A stretch of 64,000 bases of DNA from Solwaraspora sp. WMMA2056 (GTDB lineage: Bacteria > Actinomycetota > Actinomycetes > Mycobacteriales > Micromonosporaceae), in assembly GCF_030345095.1 (NCBI RefSeq), contig NZ_CP128360.1:2790001-2854000 (forward strand). Direction: 5' to 3'. The position numbers and the translations under genes were made by a program. This document shows positions 1-9,441 of this stretch, in pieces. Numbering within the stretch: position 1 is the first letter of the stretch; the number at the start of each line of letters is the position of its first letter. The notes beneath the pieces were generated by a model. The model made no database searches and was not told where the DNA came from. It saw only the letters and a program-made list of their open reading frames with translations.

Positions 1-74
1 CGGATCCGGCGGCGGCGCGGGGCACCGCGGACGCCTGCTGCGCGACCGACTCTGACGTGGTGCCGGCCGACTGA
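1..74 (+). CDS. possible 3' end of an upstream gene (partial)
   Basis: The frame entering at base 3 stays open with strongly G/C-ending codons and stops with TGA at 72-74. It would encode only about 23 C-terminal residues, ending ...DVVPAD, so no family can be assigned. The stop lies inside a strong hairpin, which fits a gene end plus terminator. A second frame, ending at 53-55, is also possible, so this is a weak call. Confidence 0.3.
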   Translation, partial: DPAAARGTADACCATDSDVVPAD

Positions 75-105
75 CGGCCGGTACGCCGGCCGCCAGTCGA
101 CCGGC
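62..105 (+). terminator. long nested hairpin, probable terminator
   Basis: Arms CCGG-c-CGACTG-ac-GGCCGG and CCGGCC-gc-CAGTCG-a-CCGG pair around a TAC loop, giving a long GC-rich stem with small internal loops. No U-tract follows. It separates the upstream gene end from the promoter region of the ABC importer operon. Confidence 0.5.
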
Positions 106-157
106 CACGGGGAAATATCCACATTAGCCCGAGCGTCCGGAAATCAGACGTTCACAA

Positions 158-174
158 TCGCGATACGGTCCCGA
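158..174. promoter_or_regulatory. IclR-like operator dyad, site 1 (ABC importer operon)
   Basis: TCGCGA-TACGG-TCCCGA matches 8 of 12 positions of the island dyad GCGAGA-N5-TCTCGC. Over 18 bases it aligns at 14 with the perfect copy at 49438. A possible promoter, TTGGAT (198-203), 17 bases, TAATCC (221-226), lies downstream, before the ATG at 260. Binding by an IclR protein is inferred. Confidence 0.45.
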
Positions 175-259
175 ATTGGGTACCGCAGATCATGGTTTTG
201 GATCCAATCCTGATGAAATTTAATCCATCTTCGTCCCATACCCTGCCGAGGAGCGCACT

Positions 260-1906
260 ATGTCGGACGATTTCCGCAATCTTCCACAGAACCTGATATC
301 CCGTCGCGCGATGCTGCGCGGCGCCGGCCTGCTCGGCCTCGGCTTCGGCGCCAGCAGCCTGCTCGCGGCCTGTGGCGTCGCGTCTGACGGCAACGACGAC
401 GGCGACGACAGCGGCACCACCGGCGGCACCCTGACCCTCGGGATCGACGCCACCAGCGCCGTCAACGACCCCGCTTTCTACACCTCGCTCGGTGACTGGA
501 TGGCCGTCGACTGCATCTGCCGGGGCCTGACCTTCATCTCGTTCGAGACCACCGAGCCGCAGGCCGACCTGGCCGAGAGCTGGGAAATCTCCGACGACGG
601 ACTGACCTACACGTTCACCCTGCGCCAGGGGGTGACCTTCCACGACGGCAACACCTTCACCTCCGCCGACGTGCTGGCCAGTCTCGGCCGGCAGTTCAAC
701 GCCGACGACCCGACCCTGCCCGACGGTGCCTCCCGGCCGTTGAACAGCCTCGGCGCCAACGTCGCCTCGCTCGACGCCCCCGACGAGTACACCGTGGTGA
801 TGGTGCTCAACACCCCCGACGCGACGGTGCTCAACCGGCTGTCCGACATCGGTGGGCGGATCATCTCCAAGGCCGCCCTCGACGAGTACGGCGCCGACAT
901 CGGCAAGAACCTCGTCGGCACCGGGCCGTTCAAGTTCTCCTCGGCGACCGCCGGCCAGCAGGTGGTGCTGACCGCGTTCGACGACTACCGCACCGGCCGT
1001 CCCAAGGTCGACCGGTTGGTGCTGCAGCAGGTGCAGGACCCGTCGACGATCGTGAGCTCGCTGCTCAGCGGCGACCTGTCCGCCACCCAGTTCACCCCGT
1101 ACTCGGCGATCGAACAGCTGAAGGCCGACGACGCGGTGACCTTCCACGAGACGCCGTACAGCTTCGACGCCATGATGATGATCGACGCCCGGCGGATCCC
1201 GGAGCTGGAGGTGCGCCAGGCCATCAACCTGGCGATCGACCGGGAAGCGATCATCGCCCAGGCGTTCTTCGGCATCGCGGCCCTGCCCGAGGGATACACC
1301 ATCCCGCCGTCGCAGAACGGCTACGACCCGAGCCTGGCCGACCTGAGCCGGTTCGACCCCGACGAGGCCCGCCGGCTGATCGAGGCCGCCGGTGCCACCG
1401 GTCGTGAGGTCGCCCTGATGGCCGCCAGCGACTCGTGGCACCCGCGTGCCGCCCAGATCGTCGCGCAGAACCTCACCGACATCGGGCTGACCGTGGTCAC
1501 CGACTCGGTCGACCCGGCCACCTACTTCAGCCGGCTGCTCGACCCGGACGACCCGTTCCACGAGCTGATGATCTGGGAACGCAACTCCTACATCCCGGAC
1601 CCGGACAACATGATCGGCGCGATGGGGATGCCGTCCGGTGTGTACGGCGACTTCACCTCCGGGTTCAAGACCCTGCCCGGGTCGGAGGCGTTCGCCGCCG
1701 ACCTGGCCGCGGCGAAGAACCTGCCCAACGGCGACGAGCGCACCGCCGCGTACACCGACATCCAGCGTCGCTTCGCCGAGCAGTACATGGTGCTGTCGAT
1801 GCTCTGCTACTCGGCCAACCCGGTGGTCACCGGCGCCAACGTCGAAGGTGCCAACGTCGCCGCGCTCGGCAGCCACCGCTGCTTCATGGAGAACGCCAGT
1901 GTCTGA
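260..1906 (+). CDS. ABC transporter substrate-binding lipoprotein (SBP_bac_5, Dpp/Opp type)
   Basis: This is the extracellular solute receptor of a peptide/opine/nickel-type ABC importer. The 548 residues match the family length. The N terminus has a twin-arginine motif (SRRAML, Arg15-Arg16), a hydrophobic stretch and a lipobox LLAAC with Cys38, so it is probably exported by Tat and lipid-anchored. The body has typical family 5 segments such as FTLRQGVTFHDG near residue 120. ATG at 260 is preceded by GAGGAG. It is the first gene of a 13-gene co-directional run and is followed by its two permeases. The ligand cannot be read from sequence; the downstream amidases suggest an amide-containing small molecule rather than bulk peptides. 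Confidence 0.93.
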   Translation: MSDDFRNLPQNLISRRAMLRGAGLLGLGFGASSLLAACGVASDGNDDGDDSGTTGGTLTLGIDATSAVNDPAFYTSLGDWMAVDCICRGLTFISFETTEPQADLAESWEISDDGLTYTFTLRQGVTFHDGNTFTSADVLASLGRQFNADDPTLPDGASRPLNSLGANVASLDAPDEYTVVMVLNTPDATVLNRLSDIGGRIISKAALDEYGADIGKNLVGTGPFKFSSATAGQQVVLTAFDDYRTGRPKVDRLVLQQVQDPSTIVSSLLSGDLSATQFTPYSAIEQLKADDAVTFHETPYSFDAMMMIDARRIPELEVRQAINLAIDREAIIAQAFFGIAALPEGYTIPPSQNGYDPSLADLSRFDPDEARRLIEAAGATGREVALMAASDSWHPRAAQIVAQNLTDIGLTVVTDSVDPATYFSRLLDPDDPFHELMIWERNSYIPDPDNMIGAMGMPSGVYGDFTSGFKTLPGSEAFAADLAAAKNLPNGDERTAAYTDIQRRFAEQYMVLSMLCYSANPVVTGANVEGANVAALGSHRCFMENASV

Positions 1907-1936
1907 GTCCACCCCCTCGGCCCGTCCGGGGGAGCA

Positions 1937-2806
1937 GTGACGGTCGCAGGGGCGCGGCCGGTCGGGCGATGGAGAGCCGGCTACGCCCGGCGCTCCATCG
2001 CCCGGTCCTGGCTGGCCGCCGTCTCGTGGCTGGTGCTGATCGGGTTCATCCTGATCGCTCTGGTCGGCCCGCTGCTCGTCGGCGCCGACCCGGAACGCCA
2101 GACCAACGTGACGCTGGCCGGGGTCGGCGCGGCCGGGCATCCGCTCGGCACCGACGACCTCGGCCGCGACTTCCTCGCCCGGCTGGTGTACGGCGCCCGA
2201 CCGCTGTTGCAGGTCGCCTTCCTCGCCACCGGCCTCGCCGCGGCCATCGGCACCACCGTCGGGATGCTCGCCGGCTACCTCGGCGGCTGGGGGGAGCAGA
2301 TCCTGATGCGGTTGACCGACATCGGGCTGGCCTTCCCGTCGATGCTTCTGATCATCCTGGTCGTCGCGGCCAGCGGTCCCGGCGTCACCAGCCTGGTGAT
2401 CGGCGTCGGGATCGCCCTGTCACCCGGGTTGGCCCGGCTGGCCCGGGCGCTGACCGCCCGCGAGGCCGCGCGGGACTACGTCCTCGCCGCCCGCCTCGGC
2501 GGCACCCGGTCGCCCCGGATCATCGTGCAGGAGATCCTGCCAAACATCGCCGGCCCGATGCTCGCCCAGGTGGTGATGACCCTCTCCGTCGCCGCCGGGT
2601 TCGCCGCCGGCCTGTCCTACCTGGGGCTGGGCATCCAGCCGCCGACCCCGGACTGGGGCTACATGGTGCAGGCCGGGCAGGAGTTCATCTACTCGGCACC
2701 CCGACTGGTGGTGCTGCCCGCCGCGCTGACGCTGACCTTCGTGGTCGCCGGCAACTTCGTCGGCGACGACCTGCGCGACGCGCTGGACCCGAGGAGCCGC
2801 CGATGA
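1937..2806 (+). CDS. ABC transporter permease, DppC type
   Basis: Inner-membrane subunit of the importer (289 aa). It has an N-terminal membrane segment, a DLGRDFLARLVYGAR segment typical of DppC/OppC proteins, several further hydrophobic helices and the cytoplasmic EAA loop (EAARDYVLAARLGG, around residue 180) that contacts the ATPases. The GTG start at 1937 follows GGGGAG, 30 bases after the binding-protein gene. Its TGA overlaps the ATG of the next permease (ATGA). The gene order C before B reverses the usual dppB-dppC order. Confidence 0.92.
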   Translation: MTVAGARPVGRWRAGYARRSIARSWLAAVSWLVLIGFILIALVGPLLVGADPERQTNVTLAGVGAAGHPLGTDDLGRDFLARLVYGARPLLQVAFLATGLAAAIGTTVGMLAGYLGGWGEQILMRLTDIGLAFPSMLLIILVVAASGPGVTSLVIGVGIALSPGLARLARALTAREAARDYVLAARLGGTRSPRIIVQEILPNIAGPMLAQVVMTLSVAAGFAAGLSYLGLGIQPPTPDWGYMVQAGQEFIYSAPRLVVLPAALTLTFVVAGNFVGDDLRDALDPRSRR

Positions 2807-3855
2807 TCCGGCTGCTGCGCGGCAGGTCGCTGCCGATGCTGACGGTACGCCGGCTCGCCAGCGTCCCGCTGGTGCTGTTCGTCCTCGCCTCGCTGGTGTT
2901 CCTGGCCATCCGCCGGCTGCCCGGCTCGCCGTCGTCGACGCTGGCCGTCAGCGGCACCCAGGGGCTCACCGCCGAACAGATCTCCGCCAACGAGGCCCGG
3001 ATCAACGAGGCGCTCGGCCTGGACCGGCCGGTCTGGGAGCAGTACCTCACCTACCTCGGTGACCTGGCCCGGCTCGACCTCGGTCGGTCGTTCTACGGCG
3101 GCAACGACGTACTGGGCCTGCTCGGTGGGGCGCTGCCGGCGACCATCGAGCTGACCGTCGCCGCGATGCTGATCGCCGTGGTGCTCGGCGTGGTCACCGG
3201 GGTGATCGCCGCGTTGCGCAAGGACACCTGGGTGGACACCACCACCCGGTCCATCGCCACGGTCAGCTTCTCGCTGCCCTGGTTCGCCCTCGGCGTACTC
3301 AGCATCGTGATCTTCGGGGTGTGGCTGCGCTGGCTGCCGGTCATCGGCCGGCTGCCCAGCCAGCTCGACTACCGGCCCACCACCAACTTCGTGCTGCTCG
3401 ACGCGATCCTGCAGGACCGGCCGGAGCTCGTCTGGCCCTGGCTGCAGTACCTGATCCTGCCGGCCACGACCCTGGCGTTGGCGATGGCCGGGTTCATCAC
3501 CCGGATCGTGCGGGCCTCGGTGCTGGAGGTGCTCAGCGACGACTTCGTGCGGACCGCCCGGATGAAGGGCCTGCGGGAGCGGACCATCCTGCGCCGGCAC
3601 GTGCTGCGCAACGCCGGGCTGCCCATCGTGACCGTGCTCGGCCTTCAGTTCGGCTCGCTGCTCGGCGGCTCGGTGATCACTGAGACCGTCTTCTCCTATC
3701 CCGGCGTCGGCAATCTGCTGGTCAGCTCGGTGCTGCAACGCGACTACCCGGTCGTCCAGGGAGCCGCGTTGGCGATCGCGTTGCTCTTCGTACTGGTCAA
3801 CGCCGCCGTCGACCTGTTCTACCTGGTCCTCGATCCCCGCCTGCGGAAAGGATGA
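2803..3855 (+). CDS. ABC transporter permease, DppB type
   Basis: Second membrane subunit of the importer (350 aa). An N-terminal transmembrane helix (RLASVPLVLFVLASLVFLAI) is followed by the periplasmic stretch with LGLDRPVWEQYLTYLG that is characteristic of DppB/OppB. A core of about five helices and the EAA loop (FVRTARMKGLRERTIL) follow. ATG at 2803 overlaps the preceding stop. The same frame is open far upstream as an antisense-type shadow, but similarity to the family begins only here. Confidence 0.92.
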   Translation: MIRLLRGRSLPMLTVRRLASVPLVLFVLASLVFLAIRRLPGSPSSTLAVSGTQGLTAEQISANEARINEALGLDRPVWEQYLTYLGDLARLDLGRSFYGGNDVLGLLGGALPATIELTVAAMLIAVVLGVVTGVIAALRKDTWVDTTTRSIATVSFSLPWFALGVLSIVIFGVWLRWLPVIGRLPSQLDYRPTTNFVLLDAILQDRPELVWPWLQYLILPATTLALAMAGFITRIVRASVLEVLSDDFVRTARMKGLRERTILRRHVLRNAGLPIVTVLGLQFGSLLGGSVITETVFSYPGVGNLLVSSVLQRDYPVVQGAALAIALLFVLVNAAVDLFYLVLDPRLRKG

Positions 3856-3862
3856 GTCCATC

Positions 3863-4555
3863 ATGGATATTGTGCTGGTGCACGGTGCCGGCGGCACCCC
3901 GAGCACCTGGTCCGGCGTCGCACCGCTGCTGCGCGCCGCCGGCCACCGGGTGCAGCTGGTCACCAATCCGATGAACTCGCTGCGGGAGGACGTGGCCAAC
4001 ACCGCCGCCCTTCTCGACGCCACCGCCGGGCCGGTGCTGCTGGTCGGCCACTCCTACGGCGGCGCGGTGATCACCAACGTCGGCCGGGACGAGCGGGTGG
4101 CCGGGCTCGTCTACGTCTGCGCGTTCGCCCCCGACGAAGGCGAATCCATCCAGGACATCATCGGCCGGTATCCGCCGGCCGAGGTCAGCCGGCACATGCG
4201 GCGTGGACCCGACGGCGAATGGTTCTCCGACCACAGCCCCGAGTACTGGGCCGAGATCGGCTGGGATGTGCCCGAGGACGAACGGGCCAGCTTCGACGCC
4301 GACTCGCGGCCCAGCTCCAACGCGATCTTCGCCGAGCCCACCGGGGTGCCCGCCTGGCGCACCACGCCGGCCTGGTACCTGGTCGCCGCGCAGGACAAGA
4401 CGCTGCGTCCGGACACCCAACGGGACATGGCGGCCCGCGCCGGCGCCACCGTCGCCGAGATCACCGGCAGCCACTTCACCCCCCGGGTCTGGCCCCGCGA
4501 GGTGGCCGACCTGGTGGAGCGGGCCGCCGCCAGCCTCGCCGGAGCGCCCCGGTGA
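3863..4555 (+). CDS. alpha/beta hydrolase (esterase/amidase-like)
   Basis: Soluble alpha/beta-hydrolase of 230 residues. It starts directly at the first strand (MDIVLVHGAGG, oxyanion-hole HGAGG) and has the nucleophile elbow GHSYGG around residue 60. A late GSHFTPRVWP supplies the catalytic His. It resembles the EstC/salicylate-esterase-like group with short lids. It lies between the permease and ATPase genes of the importer, 7 bases after the permease stop, and overlaps the next gene by GTGA. It therefore probably acts on the imported compound as a first ester or amide cleavage step. Exact substrate unknown. Confidence 0.88.
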   Translation: MDIVLVHGAGGTPSTWSGVAPLLRAAGHRVQLVTNPMNSLREDVANTAALLDATAGPVLLVGHSYGGAVITNVGRDERVAGLVYVCAFAPDEGESIQDIIGRYPPAEVSRHMRRGPDGEWFSDHSPEYWAEIGWDVPEDERASFDADSRPSSNAIFAEPTGVPAWRTTPAWYLVAAQDKTLRPDTQRDMAARAGATVAEITGSHFTPRVWPREVADLVERAAASLAGAPR

Positions 4556-5595
4556 CCTCCGCCCCGGCGGCCCCGGCACCGCCCGTACTGTCCGTACGCG
4601 GGCTGCGGGTCGAGTTCGACGTGCCCGCCGGACGGCTGCCTGCCGTCGCCGGCGTCGACCTCGACCTGTACGCCGGGGAGATCCTCGCCCTGGTCGGCGA
4701 GTCCGGTTCCGGCAAGTCCGCCCTGGCGATGAGCCTGGTCGGGCTCAACCGCGCACCGGGCACCCACATCAGCGGCGAGGTCGACTTCAACGGGTGCAAC
4801 CTCGCCACCGCCAGCGAGGCCACCCTGCGCCAGGTCCGGGGCAGGGACGTCTCGGTGGTGTTCCAGGACGCCCTCGCCGCGCTCAACCCGCTGCAACGCG
4901 CCGGTGCCCAGGTCGCCGAGATGATCCGCACCCACCAGCGGGTCAGCCGGGCGCAGGCCTGGCGGCGGGCCGAGGAACTGCTCGCCGACGTCGGTATCGC
5001 CAACCCGGCCCGTAACGCCCGCGCCTACCCGCACCAGCTTTCCGGCGGGATGCGGCAACGCGTCATGATCGCCATCGGGCTGGCCAACGACCCGACCGTG
5101 CTCATCGCCGACGAGCCGACCACCGCCCTGGACGTGACCATCCAGGCCCAGGTGCTGGCCACCCTCAAACGGCTGCAGGCCGAGCACGGCACCTCGATCG
5201 TGCTGATCACCCACGACCTGGGGGTGGTCGCCGAGGTGGCCGACCGGGTGGCCGTCATGTACGGCGGCCGCATCGTCGAACAGGGCACCCGCGACCAGGT
5301 GCTGTACCAGCCGCAACACCCGTACACGATGGGCCTGCTGGACTCGGTGCCCCGGGTCGACGGTCCGGTCGCCGACGCGTTGCCAGCCATCCCCGGCAGC
5401 CCGCTCACCGGCGTCACCCGCCCGCCGGGCTGCGGCTTCGCCCCGCGCTGCGCGCTGCACCACGACGGCTGCGACACCGCGCCACCCGAGCTGATCCGCC
5501 GGTACGGCGACGCCGGCCACCTCGACGCCTGCCTGCTCGACGCGGCAGCCCGCCACGCCGCCCGTAGCCCCGCACGAGTCGGAGGTCAGCCGTGA
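4552..5595 (+). CDS. ABC transporter ATP-binding protein, DppD type
   Basis: ATPase of the importer, 347 residues from the GTG at 4552, which overlaps the hydrolase stop. It shows Walker A GESGSGKS near residue 45, signature LSGGMRQR, Walker [13 protein letters not shown] and the H-loop ITHDLG. The C-terminal extension with GCGFAPRC is the oligopeptide-type domain with conserved cysteines. It works with the DppF-type ATPase that follows (overlap GTGA at 5592). Confidence 0.93.
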   Translation: MTSAPAAPAPPVLSVRGLRVEFDVPAGRLPAVAGVDLDLYAGEILALVGESGSGKSALAMSLVGLNRAPGTHISGEVDFNGCNLATASEATLRQVRGRDVSVVFQDALAALNPLQRAGAQVAEMIRTHQRVSRAQAWRRAEELLADVGIANPARNARAYPHQLSGGMRQRVMIAIGLANDPTVLIADEPTTALDVTIQAQVLATLKRLQAEHGTSIVLITHDLGVVAEVADRVAVMYGGRIVEQGTRDQVLYQPQHPYTMGLLDSVPRVDGPVADALPAIPGSPLTGVTRPPGCGFAPRCALHHDGCDTAPPELIRRYGDAGHLDACLLDAAARHAARSPARVGGQP

Positions 5596-6599
5596 CCGGT
5601 GTGCCGCTGATCCAGCTGACCGGCCTGCGGGTGGAGTACCCCGGGCGCGGCGGGGACCCGGTCCGCGCCGTGCGCGACGTCGACCTGGAGATCCGGTCGG
5701 GGGAGACCCTCGGCCTGGTCGGCGAGTCCGGCTGCGGCAAGTCCACCCTCGGCCGGGCCATCCTGCGGATCACCGAACCCACCGCCGGCAGCATCCGACT
5801 GCTCGGCAAGGAGATCACCGGCCTGCGCGGCACGGTGTTCCGGCAGACCCGCGCCGACCTGCAGATGGTGTTCCAGGATCCGTTCAGCTCGTTGAACCCC
5901 CGGCGGCGGATCGCCGACAGCGTCGCCGAGCCGCTGCTGCGCGGCCGGGGCATGAGCCGGGCCCAGGCCCGCCGTACCGTTGACGACCTGCTCGACCTCG
6001 TCGGGCTGGGCCGCGACGCCGGCCGGCGCCGGCCGCACGAGTTCTCCGGCGGGCAGCGGCAACGGATCGGCATCGCCCGCGCGCTCGCCCCGTCCCCCCG
6101 GTTCATCGTCGCCGACGAGCCGGTCTCCGCCCTCGACGTCTCCATCCAGGCCCAGGTGGTCAACCTGCTCGCCGACCTGACCCGCGAGCGCGGCCTGACC
6201 ATGCTGTTCATCTCGCACGACCTGGGCGTGGTGCGGCACATCGCCGATCGGATCGCCGTCATGTACCTCGGCCAGATCATCGAGGTCGCCGACCGCGACG
6301 CGTTCTTCGCCGGCCCGGCGCACCCGTACAGCGAGGCACTGCTGTCGGCCGTACCGACGCTGGACCGCACCGGCGGGCGGGAGCGGATCGTGCTCGCCGG
6401 CGAGCTGCCCGATCCTGCGCATCCGCCGGCCGGCTGCCTGTTCCACACCAGATGCCGGTACGCCGTCGACCGCTGCCGCAGCGAACCCCCCGCGTTGCGG
6501 CCCATCGCCGCGGACCGCACGGTCCGCTGCCATCTGCCCCTGGTGCCGGCCGACATCCCGGCACCATCGACCGTCACCACCGGAGGCGCACCACGATGA
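5592..6599 (+). CDS. ABC transporter ATP-binding protein, DppF type
   Basis: Second ATPase subunit (335 aa) of the importer. Walker A is GESGCGKS, signature FSGGQRQR, Walker [13 protein letters not shown] and H-loop ISHDLG. The C terminus has the oligopeptide-type tail ([17 protein letters not shown]). The GTG start at 5592 overlaps the previous stop, and the gene's TGA overlaps the ATG of the next gene, so translation is probably coupled throughout. Confidence 0.93.
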   Translation: MTGVPLIQLTGLRVEYPGRGGDPVRAVRDVDLEIRSGETLGLVGESGCGKSTLGRAILRITEPTAGSIRLLGKEITGLRGTVFRQTRADLQMVFQDPFSSLNPRRRIADSVAEPLLRGRGMSRAQARRTVDDLLDLVGLGRDAGRRRPHEFSGGQRQRIGIARALAPSPRFIVADEPVSALDVSIQAQVVNLLADLTRERGLTMLFISHDLGVVRHIADRIAVMYLGQIIEVADRDAFFAGPAHPYSEALLSAVPTLDRTGGRERIVLAGELPDPAHPPAGCLFHTRCRYAVDRCRSEPPALRPIAADRTVRCHLPLVPADIPAPSTVTTGGAPR

Positions 6600-7360
6600 T
6601 CATCGACGCGTACAACACCACCCAGGACGTACGGGGCCGGTCCGACTACCTCACCGGTGCCCGTCCCGGCCAGGCCCCGCCGCCGTACACACCGTTCGAC
6701 CCGCGCCGCATCCTGGACCGGATGGACGCCGCCGGGGTGGACATGGCGATGGTCTGCTCGCTGGCCCAGCGGATCGAGAACGACTTCATCATCGGCCTGA
6801 CGAAGGCGTACCCCGACCGGCTGTTCGGGTTCGGGCAGGTCCGCCCGGCCGACGACGACGCGCTCGACGAGATCGCCCGGATCGCCGACGCCGGCCTCAA
6901 GGGCCTCAAACTGCATCCGAGCATGCACGGCTACCACGTCGCCGACCACGGTCTGCTCGACCCGGTCTTCGCCGCCTGCGCCGAACACGGTCTGATGGTG
7001 CTGATCAACGCGCTCGACGACGCGTTCTGCGCACCCCTGGCGATCGAGGAGATCGCCAAGGGCCACCCGCAGGTGCCGACGATCATCGCCCACATGGGCG
7101 CGGTGTGGAACGTCCCGGAGGCGATCATCGTCGCCGAACGCAACCCGCACATCTACCTGGAGACCTCGGCGACGCTGATCAGCGACGTCCGGCGCGCGTA
7201 CGCCCGGCTCGGCCCGGAGCAGATCCTGCTCGGCAGCGAGTGGCCCGGCTCCGACTTCGACCTGGAACGGATGAAGATCGCCAAGGCGATCCCGGACGCG
7301 GCCGACCGGGCCCTGGTCGAGGGCGGCAACATGGCGAAACTCCTCGGGATCTCCGCGTGA
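6596..7360 (+). CDS. amidohydrolase-2 family protein with an altered metal site
   Basis: TIM-barrel protein of the amidohydrolase_2 (COG2159) type, 254 residues. It shows the later His motifs [10 protein letters not shown] and IIAHMG and a final GSEWPGSDF near residue 220. The first-strand HxH metal motif of the family is absent: the protein begins [11 protein letters not shown] where IDxHxH is expected, and the last Asp position reads Glu. It may be metal-free, use another ion, or act as a decarboxylase or hydrolase variant. ATG at 6596 overlaps the ATPase stop. It sits inside the catabolic operon, so a role in converting the imported compound is inferred. Confidence 0.8.
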   Translation: MIIDAYNTTQDVRGRSDYLTGARPGQAPPPYTPFDPRRILDRMDAAGVDMAMVCSLAQRIENDFIIGLTKAYPDRLFGFGQVRPADDDALDEIARIADAGLKGLKLHPSMHGYHVADHGLLDPVFAACAEHGLMVLINALDDAFCAPLAIEEIAKGHPQVPTIIAHMGAVWNVPEAIIVAERNPHIYLETSATLISDVRRAYARLGPEQILLGSEWPGSDFDLERMKIAKAIPDAADRALVEGGNMAKLLGISA

Positions 7361-7812
7361 CCGCCGCCGACGTCGCCCCGGTGCCGCCGCCGGCCGACAT
7401 GGCCCCGGGCGACGTCGAACTGCTCGACGTCGCCCAGCGGCTGCTGTCGAAGGTCTGGGTCGCCGGCCGACACGAGGTCGCCACCGCGCTGCGTACCCCC
7501 GACGGTGCCATCCACACCGGCGTCCACCTGGAAGGGTCATGCCGGCGCAGCTCCATCTGCGCCGAGGGGGTCGCCCTCGGGGCGGCCCGTGGCGCGCTGG
7601 CACCGGACGCACCGCTCACCGTCGACAGCGTCGTCTCCGTCCAGATCAAACCCGCCGGACGGTTCCGGATCATCGCCCCGTGCGGCGTGTGCCGGGAGCT
7701 GATCAGTGACTACAGCCCGCAGACCCGCGTCTGGATCACCACCGTCGACGGTGCCGTCACCGCCATGGCGGCCATCGACCTGCTCCCGGAGAAGTCCCGC
7801 CGCGCCTGGTGA
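7357..7812 (+). CDS. cytidine deaminase-like zinc hydrolase
   Basis: Small deaminase-fold protein, 151 residues from the GTG at 7357, which overlaps the previous stop. The zinc and catalytic motifs are visible: CAE in [13 protein letters not shown] (about residue 70, with catalytic Glu) and PCGVCREL (about residue 108). This is the three-Cys arrangement of cytidine or blasticidin-S deaminases. It probably deaminates an amino-heterocycle. The operon context of amidohydrolases and importers suggests a pathway intermediate rather than nucleoside salvage, but that is inference. Confidence 0.85.
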   Translation: MTAADVAPVPPPADMAPGDVELLDVAQRLLSKVWVAGRHEVATALRTPDGAIHTGVHLEGSCRRSSICAEGVALGAARGALAPDAPLTVDSVVSVQIKPAGRFRIIAPCGVCRELISDYSPQTRVWITTVDGAVTAMAAIDLLPEKSRRAW

Positions 7813-7891
7813 GGCGACCCGACCGCGAAACCCGCGCCGACCACGACCGTGCGGCCCGCGCCGACCACGTCCACGTACCGAGAGGAACACC

Positions 7892-8704
7892 GTGTCCGAC
7901 CAGTCCCACACCGACCTCGACCGGGCGGCGCTCGCCGCCGAACTCGGCGGCCCCGGCACCCCGGTTGCCTGGGCCGACCTGACCTGGCCGGAGGCCGGCC
8001 AGACGGCGACCACGGTCGATGCGGTGATCGTCCCGGTCGGTGCCACCGAACAGCACGGCCCGCACCTGCCGCTCGCCGTCGACACGCTGATCTGCGACGC
8101 GGTCGCCCGCGAGGTCTCCGCGCTCACCGGCGTACCCGTGGTGCCGCCGATCGGCTACGGCGTCTCCGCCTCACACGGCGACTTCGCCGGCACCATCGCG
8201 CTACGCCCGGAAACCCTCATCGCCGTCGTCGAAGACGTCATCGACTCGCTGCACGCCAGCGGTGTCCGGCAGTTCATCCTGCTCAACGGGCACATCTGGA
8301 ACGCCGGCTCGCTCGACGTCTCGGCCGAGAAGCTGCGGGTACGCCACCGCGACGCCCGGGTGCGGGCCCTGGCCTACGTGACCATGTACCCCGGGCCGGA
8401 GGTCGACGGGCACGTCTACTACGGCCGCGGCCTGATGCACGCCAACTACTTCGAGACCTCGGTGATGCTGCACCTGCACCCGGACCTGGTCCAGATGGCG
8501 AAGGCCACCTCGCACCGCGACGTCGACTCCTTCTGGGACTACCGGATGGACCAGGTCAGCGACACCGGCGTGTGGGGCCGCGACGTCGCCGACGCCACCG
8601 CCGAGCACGGCCGCGCCGAGTTCGACCGCTGCGTGGCCACCACCGCCCGGGCCGTCGCCGCCGCCGTCCGGGAACCCTGGCCCGACCCCACCCACCGGCC
8701 CTGA
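7892..8704 (+). CDS. creatininase-family amidohydrolase
   Basis: Creatininase/creatinine amidohydrolase family, 270 residues. Motifs VPVGATEQHGPHLPLAVDT (metal ligands Glu, His, Asp), GYGVSASH and ILLNGHIWNAG are all present. The family hydrolyses cyclic or linear amides, as in creatinine or MftE-type peptide cleavage. The GTG at 7892 follows AGAGGAAC. A 79-base spacer upstream carries nothing obvious. It is one of several amide-bond enzymes in this operon. Confidence 0.88.
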   Translation: MSDQSHTDLDRAALAAELGGPGTPVAWADLTWPEAGQTATTVDAVIVPVGATEQHGPHLPLAVDTLICDAVAREVSALTGVPVVPPIGYGVSASHGDFAGTIALRPETLIAVVEDVIDSLHASGVRQFILLNGHIWNAGSLDVSAEKLRVRHRDARVRALAYVTMYPGPEVDGHVYYGRGLMHANYFETSVMLHLHPDLVQMAKATSHRDVDSFWDYRMDQVSDTGVWGRDVADATAEHGRAEFDRCVATTARAVAAAVREPWPDPTHRP

Positions 8705-8790
8705 CCGTCACGCCCCGGTTCTGACCGTCCTGCACGGCCCCGACCGCCCGCGCCCTGACCGTCCCGCCACGCTCTGCCCGGAGGACCCGC

Positions 8791-9423
8791 GTGAAGATCT
8801 ACGACATCACCCTGCCGATCCACCCGAAGATGCTGCACTGGGGCCGCAAACCCGAGGTGGAGATCGTCGAGTCGCTGGCCAACGGCGACGCCTCCAACGT
8901 CACCCGGTGGCGGCTCGGCGCACACACCGGCACCCACGTCGACGCCCCCGCGCACTTCGTCGACGGTGCCACCCCGATCGACGAGGTCGCCCTGGAGACC
9001 CTGGTCGGCCCGGCGGTCGTCGCCGACCTGACCGGTGTCGACGGTGACGTGACCGTCGACGACCTGGTCGCCGCCGGCGTCTCCGGGGCGTCGCGGGTGC
9101 TGCTCAAGACCAGCAACTCGGCCGGCCCGCTGCGCGAGACCGAACGTGCCGAGTCCTGGGTCGGGCTCTCCCCGGAAGCCGCCCGTTGGCTGATCGACCA
9201 GCAGGTCGCGCTGATCGGCATCGACTACCTGACCATCGAGAGCCACCGGCGCACCGACACCTGGGACGCCCACCACGCGCTGCTCGGCTCCGGCGTGATC
9301 ATCCTGGAGAACGCCGACCTCGACGCCGTGCCACCGGGGGAGTACGAACTGGTCTGCCTGCCCACCAAACTGGTCGGCGCCGACGGGGCGTTCGCCCGTA
9401 CCATCCTGATCCAGCGCGACTGA
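8791..9423 (+). CDS. cyclase-family hydrolase (kynurenine formamidase / isatin hydrolase-like)
   Basis: PF04199-type metal hydrolase of 210 residues, full length for the family. The signature HTGTHVDAPAHF (residues about 47-58) supplies the metal ligands, and IGIDYLTIES follows at about residue 146. Members open N-formylkynurenine, isatin or cyclic imide/lactone rings. The GTG at 8791 is preceded by GGAGGAC. Inside this operon it is a good candidate for hydrolytic ring opening of a heterocycle. Confidence 0.88.
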   Translation: MKIYDITLPIHPKMLHWGRKPEVEIVESLANGDASNVTRWRLGAHTGTHVDAPAHFVDGATPIDEVALETLVGPAVVADLTGVDGDVTVDDLVAAGVSGASRVLLKTSNSAGPLRETERAESWVGLSPEAARWLIDQQVALIGIDYLTIESHRRTDTWDAHHALLGSGVIILENADLDAVPPGEYELVCLPTKLVGADGAFARTILIQRD

Positions 9424-9441
9424 CCGGCGAGACTGATCCGC

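Noticed and set aside
152-2140. Long open frame on the minus strand opposite the binding-protein gene (662 codons)
   Set aside because: Low-complexity Gly/Arg/Val sequence without family features, antisense to a clear lipoprotein gene; typical of high-GC shadow frames.
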